From: an uncultured Flavobacteriales bacterium
Lineage (GTDB): Bacteria; Bacteroidota; Bacteroidia; Flavobacteriales; Vicingaceae
DNA length: 9,369 nucleotides
NCBI GenBank assembly: GCA_946886085.1
Contig: CAMPHX010000023.1
Location: forward strand, 1-9,369
Direction of reading: 5' to 3'
Both the position numbers and the translations under genes were made by a program. Positions 7,039 to 9,369 of the stretch are shown here, piece after piece. The notes below the pieces were generated by a model that worked only from the letters and a program-made list of their open reading frames with translations, was not told the DNA's origin and did not search any database. Positions within the stretch are counted from its first letter, which is position 1, and each line of letters opens with the position of its first letter.

Positions 7039-8097
7039 ATGACTAAAAAAATCATTCTTTCTCTTTGGTTAATTATAAGCTTACAAATAGTAGCTTTTTC
7101 TCAAAATAATACCGACAAAAAAAACTATGCTGTAACTTGTATTGGCTTTTACAATCTCGAAAATTTATTCGATACGATTGTTGATCCCGATACTACTTTA
7201 ATTTTGCAGGACGATTTTACGTCTAAAGGGCCGAAAAGATGGAACACACCTAAATATTACGAAAAGCTAGGCAACATGGCTCGAGTTATTTCTGAACTTG
7301 GTACAGAAGTTACTCCTGATGGTGCTGCTATTTTAGGAGTCGCTGAAGTTGAAAATAAATCTGTTTTAGAAGATTTAGTTAAACAAGATGCCATTAAAAA
7401 CAGAAATTACCAAATTGTTCATTTCGATTCTCCCGATAAAAGAGGAATTGATGTTGGATTATTGTATAATCCAAACTATTTTAAAAATGTAAGTGCAAAA
7501 AGTTATACCCTAAGCATCCCAACTGATAGTAATTTTTTTACACGTAGTCAATTATTAGTTTCAGGAGAATTACATGGCGAAAAAATTCATGTAATTGTTG
7601 CTCACTGGCCATCACGTAGAGGAGGGGAAAAAAGAAGTAAGCCAAAAAGAATTGCTGCTGCTCAATTGGCAAGAGCTATTATCGATTCGTTACAACAAGT
7701 TGACCCAAACACAAAAGTATTGTATATGGGCGATTTAAATGATGACCCTGTAGATGTTAGTGTTAGAGGTTATTTAAAAGCTGTTGGCACAAAAGAAGAA
7801 GCCAATAATGGCAAACTTTATAATCCTTTTGAAGATTTCTTTAAAAAAGGAATTGGCACCTTAGGTTACCAAGATGCTTGGAATCTTTTTGATCAAATCA
7901 TCATTTCCGAGCCACTTTTAGGCGATGATTTTTCTTCATTGAAATATTATAAATCAGTTGTTTATAACAAAAACTATCTAAAATCAGATACAGGAAGGTT
8001 TAAAGGCTATCCTTACAGAACTTATTCTTTTGGGGAATACATTGGCGGTTATAGCGATCATTTTCCTGTATATTTGTACTTAATTAAAGAGATGTAA
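7039..8097 (+). CDS. Exported endonuclease/exonuclease/phosphatase (EEP) family enzyme
   Basis: This 352-residue exported hydrolase belongs to the DNase I-like EEP superfamily, metal-dependent enzymes that cleave phosphodiester or phosphomonoester bonds. The ATG at 7039 gives a compact signal peptide (MTKKIILSLW to VAFSQ). A TTG at 7021 would only prepend six residues. All expected active-site motifs are readable: Asn39 in FYNLENLFD, Glu103 in GVAEVEN, Arg135 and Asp138 in KRGIDVGLLYN, His189 in VAHWPSRRGG, Asp232 and Asn234 in GDLNDDP, Asp285 in FDQIIIS, and Ser339-Asp340-His341 in SDHFPV. It should be catalytically competent. It has no lipobox and no T9SS sorting domain, so it is probably periplasmic. 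It is divergent from the TonB-receptor operon and 36 bases upstream of a second EEP enzyme. Nuclease activity is the simplest reading; a sugar-phosphate or lipid phosphatase in the same fold cannot be excluded. Confidence 0.9.
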   Translation: MTKKIILSLWLIISLQIVAFSQNNTDKKNYAVTCIGFYNLENLFDTIVDPDTTLILQDDFTSKGPKRWNTPKYYEKLGNMARVISELGTEVTPDGAAILGVAEVENKSVLEDLVKQDAIKNRNYQIVHFDSPDKRGIDVGLLYNPNYFKNVSAKSYTLSIPTDSNFFTRSQLLVSGELHGEKIHVIVAHWPSRRGGEKRSKPKRIAAAQLARAIIDSLQQVDPNTKVLYMGDLNDDPVDVSVRGYLKAVGTKEEANNGKLYNPFEDFFKKGIGTLGYQDAWNLFDQIIISEPLLGDDFSSLKYYKSVVYNKNYLKSDTGRFKGYPYRTYSFGEYIGGYSDHFPVYLYLIKEM

Positions 8098-8133
8098 TCT
8101 CTACTATTTACTTTTTTACCACACCTTAAGTTT

Positions 8134-9351
8134 ATGAAATATTTTATTGCCTTATTTTTTCTATTTAGTTCTTTATTGATTTCTGCCCAAGATACGTTAA
8201 CAGTAATGGCATATAATATTCTAAATTATCCCGCTTCGAATGCTTCAAAAGCAGATACGCTTAAGCCTATTATAAAACATGTCCAGCCTGATATATTTTT
8301 AATTACCGAATTGACTTCGTTTAGTGGTGTTGGTCTTATTTTGAATGATGCCCTAAATGTTGATGGTGTTTCCTACTATCAAAGTGCTACTTATTTTAAT
8401 GGTCCGGATACTGACAATATGCTTTTTTACAACTCTAATAAATTAGAGCTTTACAGTCAATATGAAATTCCTACTGCATTAAGAAACATTAGTGAATATG
8501 TATTATTTTACAAATCTCCGGGATTAGGTCCTGGTGATGATACTATTTTTATTCATTGCTACATGGCTCATTTAAAAGCTAGCCAAGGGTGGAGTAATGA
8601 ACAGGAACGAAACCAAGAAGCAGTAGTTTTTAAAAATTATTTAGATAATAAAGCTACAACATTAGAAAATGTAATTTTTGGCGGAGATATGAATATTTAT
8701 GGTGATTATGAAGCAGCTTTCAACACTATATTGAACGGTGGAAGTGTAAACTTATACGACCCAATAAACGCTCCCGGATTGTGGCATGCTAATTCTTTGT
8801 TTGCTAACGTGCATACACAAAGCCCAAGAACTGCTTTATTGCCTGACGGTGGCTCCAATGGTGGTATGGACGACAGATTTGATTGGATTTTTATAAGTGA
8901 TGATGTGAGAAATGGAACTAATCACTTACAGTATGTTCCTAATTCCTATTATGCTTTAGGCAACGATGGTAATCATTATAATCAATCTATTTTAGCAGCA
9001 CCAACCAATACATCAGCACCTCAAAATATTATTGAAGCGTTACATTACATGTCAGATCATTTACCTGTAATAATGAAAACAGAAATTGGCTACAATGTGA
9101 GTATAAAAGAGGTGGCTGCTCAACCATGGGAAGGCTATTTTGCCAACCAACACTTTTATTTTTCTTCCGACAATATCGAAGAAATATTAACCGTAGAAAT
9201 TTACGATTTCCTAGGAAAATTAATTCAAACTGCTCAGTTCAACAATCAAAATCAATTTCAATTAGCAATAAATAAAAATATAAAAGGTGTATTTATCTTA
9301 AAAATTACCTCTAATAAAACTCAACAAAGTTTTAAGCTATTAGCTCAATAA
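8134..9351 (+). CDS. Secreted EEP family hydrolase with T9SS-type C-terminus
   Basis: This 405-residue protein is a second, divergent EEP-superfamily enzyme. The signal peptide is MKYFIALFFLFSSLLISAQ. Catalytic motifs are present: Asn28 in MAYNILNYP, Glu59 in ITELTSF, Asp94-Asn95 in DNMLFYN, His146 in AHLKAS, Asp185 and Asn187 in GGDMNIYGD, DDRFDWIFIS (246-255), and Ser307-Asp308-His309 in SDHLPV. A segment GNDGNHYNQS (276-285) lies between the DDRFD and SDH motifs and is absent from the upstream EEP protein. Residues about 325-405 resemble a T9SS sorting domain by VEIYDFLGKLIQTAQF, the NIKGVFILKI strand and the final QSFKLLAQ, but the usual YPNP opening is not present. It is probably secreted or surface-exposed and works outside the cell, while the upstream EEP protein acts in the periplasm. 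The gap of 36 bases suggests one operon. The substrate is not determined by sequence. Confidence 0.9.
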   Translation: MKYFIALFFLFSSLLISAQDTLTVMAYNILNYPASNASKADTLKPIIKHVQPDIFLITELTSFSGVGLILNDALNVDGVSYYQSATYFNGPDTDNMLFYNSNKLELYSQYEIPTALRNISEYVLFYKSPGLGPGDDTIFIHCYMAHLKASQGWSNEQERNQEAVVFKNYLDNKATTLENVIFGGDMNIYGDYEAAFNTILNGGSVNLYDPINAPGLWHANSLFANVHTQSPRTALLPDGGSNGGMDDRFDWIFISDDVRNGTNHLQYVPNSYYALGNDGNHYNQSILAAPTNTSAPQNIIEALHYMSDHLPVIMKTEIGYNVSIKEVAAQPWEGYFANQHFYFSSDNIEEILTVEIYDFLGKLIQTAQFNNQNQFQLAINKNIKGVFILKITSNKTQQSFKLLAQ

Positions 9352-9352
9352 A

Positions 9353-9369
9353 ATGAGTAATGCCAACAA
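9353..9369 (+). CDS. Possible start of a downstream gene, cut by window edge
   Basis: An ATG one base after the stop of the secreted EEP gene opens a frame reading M-S-N-A-N to the end of the window. The tight spacing fits a co-transcribed next gene, and no terminator is visible between them. Five codons cannot establish coding, and nothing can be said about function. Confidence 0.25.

Overview
The window looks like chromosomal DNA from a member of the Bacteroidota, most likely a flavobacterium-type organism. The DNA is strongly AT-rich. Two proteins carry C-terminal regions of the type IX secretion system (T9SS) kind. There are also a Bacteroidota-style lipoprotein with a DUF5689-like region and a TonB-dependent outer-membrane receptor. 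Upstream regions lack clear Shine-Dalgarno sequences but contain matches to the Bacteroidota promoter pattern TTG / TAnnTTTG. All family names here come from reading the protein sequence, not from a database search.

Layout. Positions 1-1459 (+) hold the 3' part of a WG-repeat protein gene and a CoA-pyrophosphatase-like NUDIX hydrolase gene whose start overlaps the WG stop codon (ATGA). A strong bidirectional hairpin terminator (about 1470-1517) separates these from a convergent minus-strand operon. Read in transcription order, that operon is: TonB-dependent receptor (6810-4255), OB-fold/choice-of-anchor-J lipoprotein (4219-2975), and a T9SS-exported OB-fold protein (2929-1535). The gaps between them are 35 and 45 bases. 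A 228-base divergent intergenic region (6811-7038) carries a candidate promoter for each direction and a possibly structured leader. To its right, on the plus strand, lie two endonuclease/exonuclease/phosphatase (EEP) superfamily enzymes: 7039-8097 without a sorting domain, and 8134-9351 with a T9SS-like C-terminus. A further gene may begin at 9353.

How the genes may work together. The five genes from 1535 to 9351 look like one divergently transcribed system for breaking down and importing a phosphoester polymer or its fragments. Extracellular nucleic acid is the leading candidate. In large secreted nucleases of the ExeM/NucH kind, an OB-fold region similar to YhcR precedes an EEP nuclease domain in one polypeptide. 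Here the OB-fold parts (one lipoprotein, one T9SS cargo) and the EEP parts (two enzymes) are separate proteins flanking a TonB-dependent receptor, with no SusD-like protein in view. The substrate is inferred, not shown. The WG/NUDIX pair appears to be an unrelated neighbouring unit. No tRNA, rRNA, CRISPR array, insertion sequence or phage gene was seen, and no gene-free stretch exceeds 300 bases.
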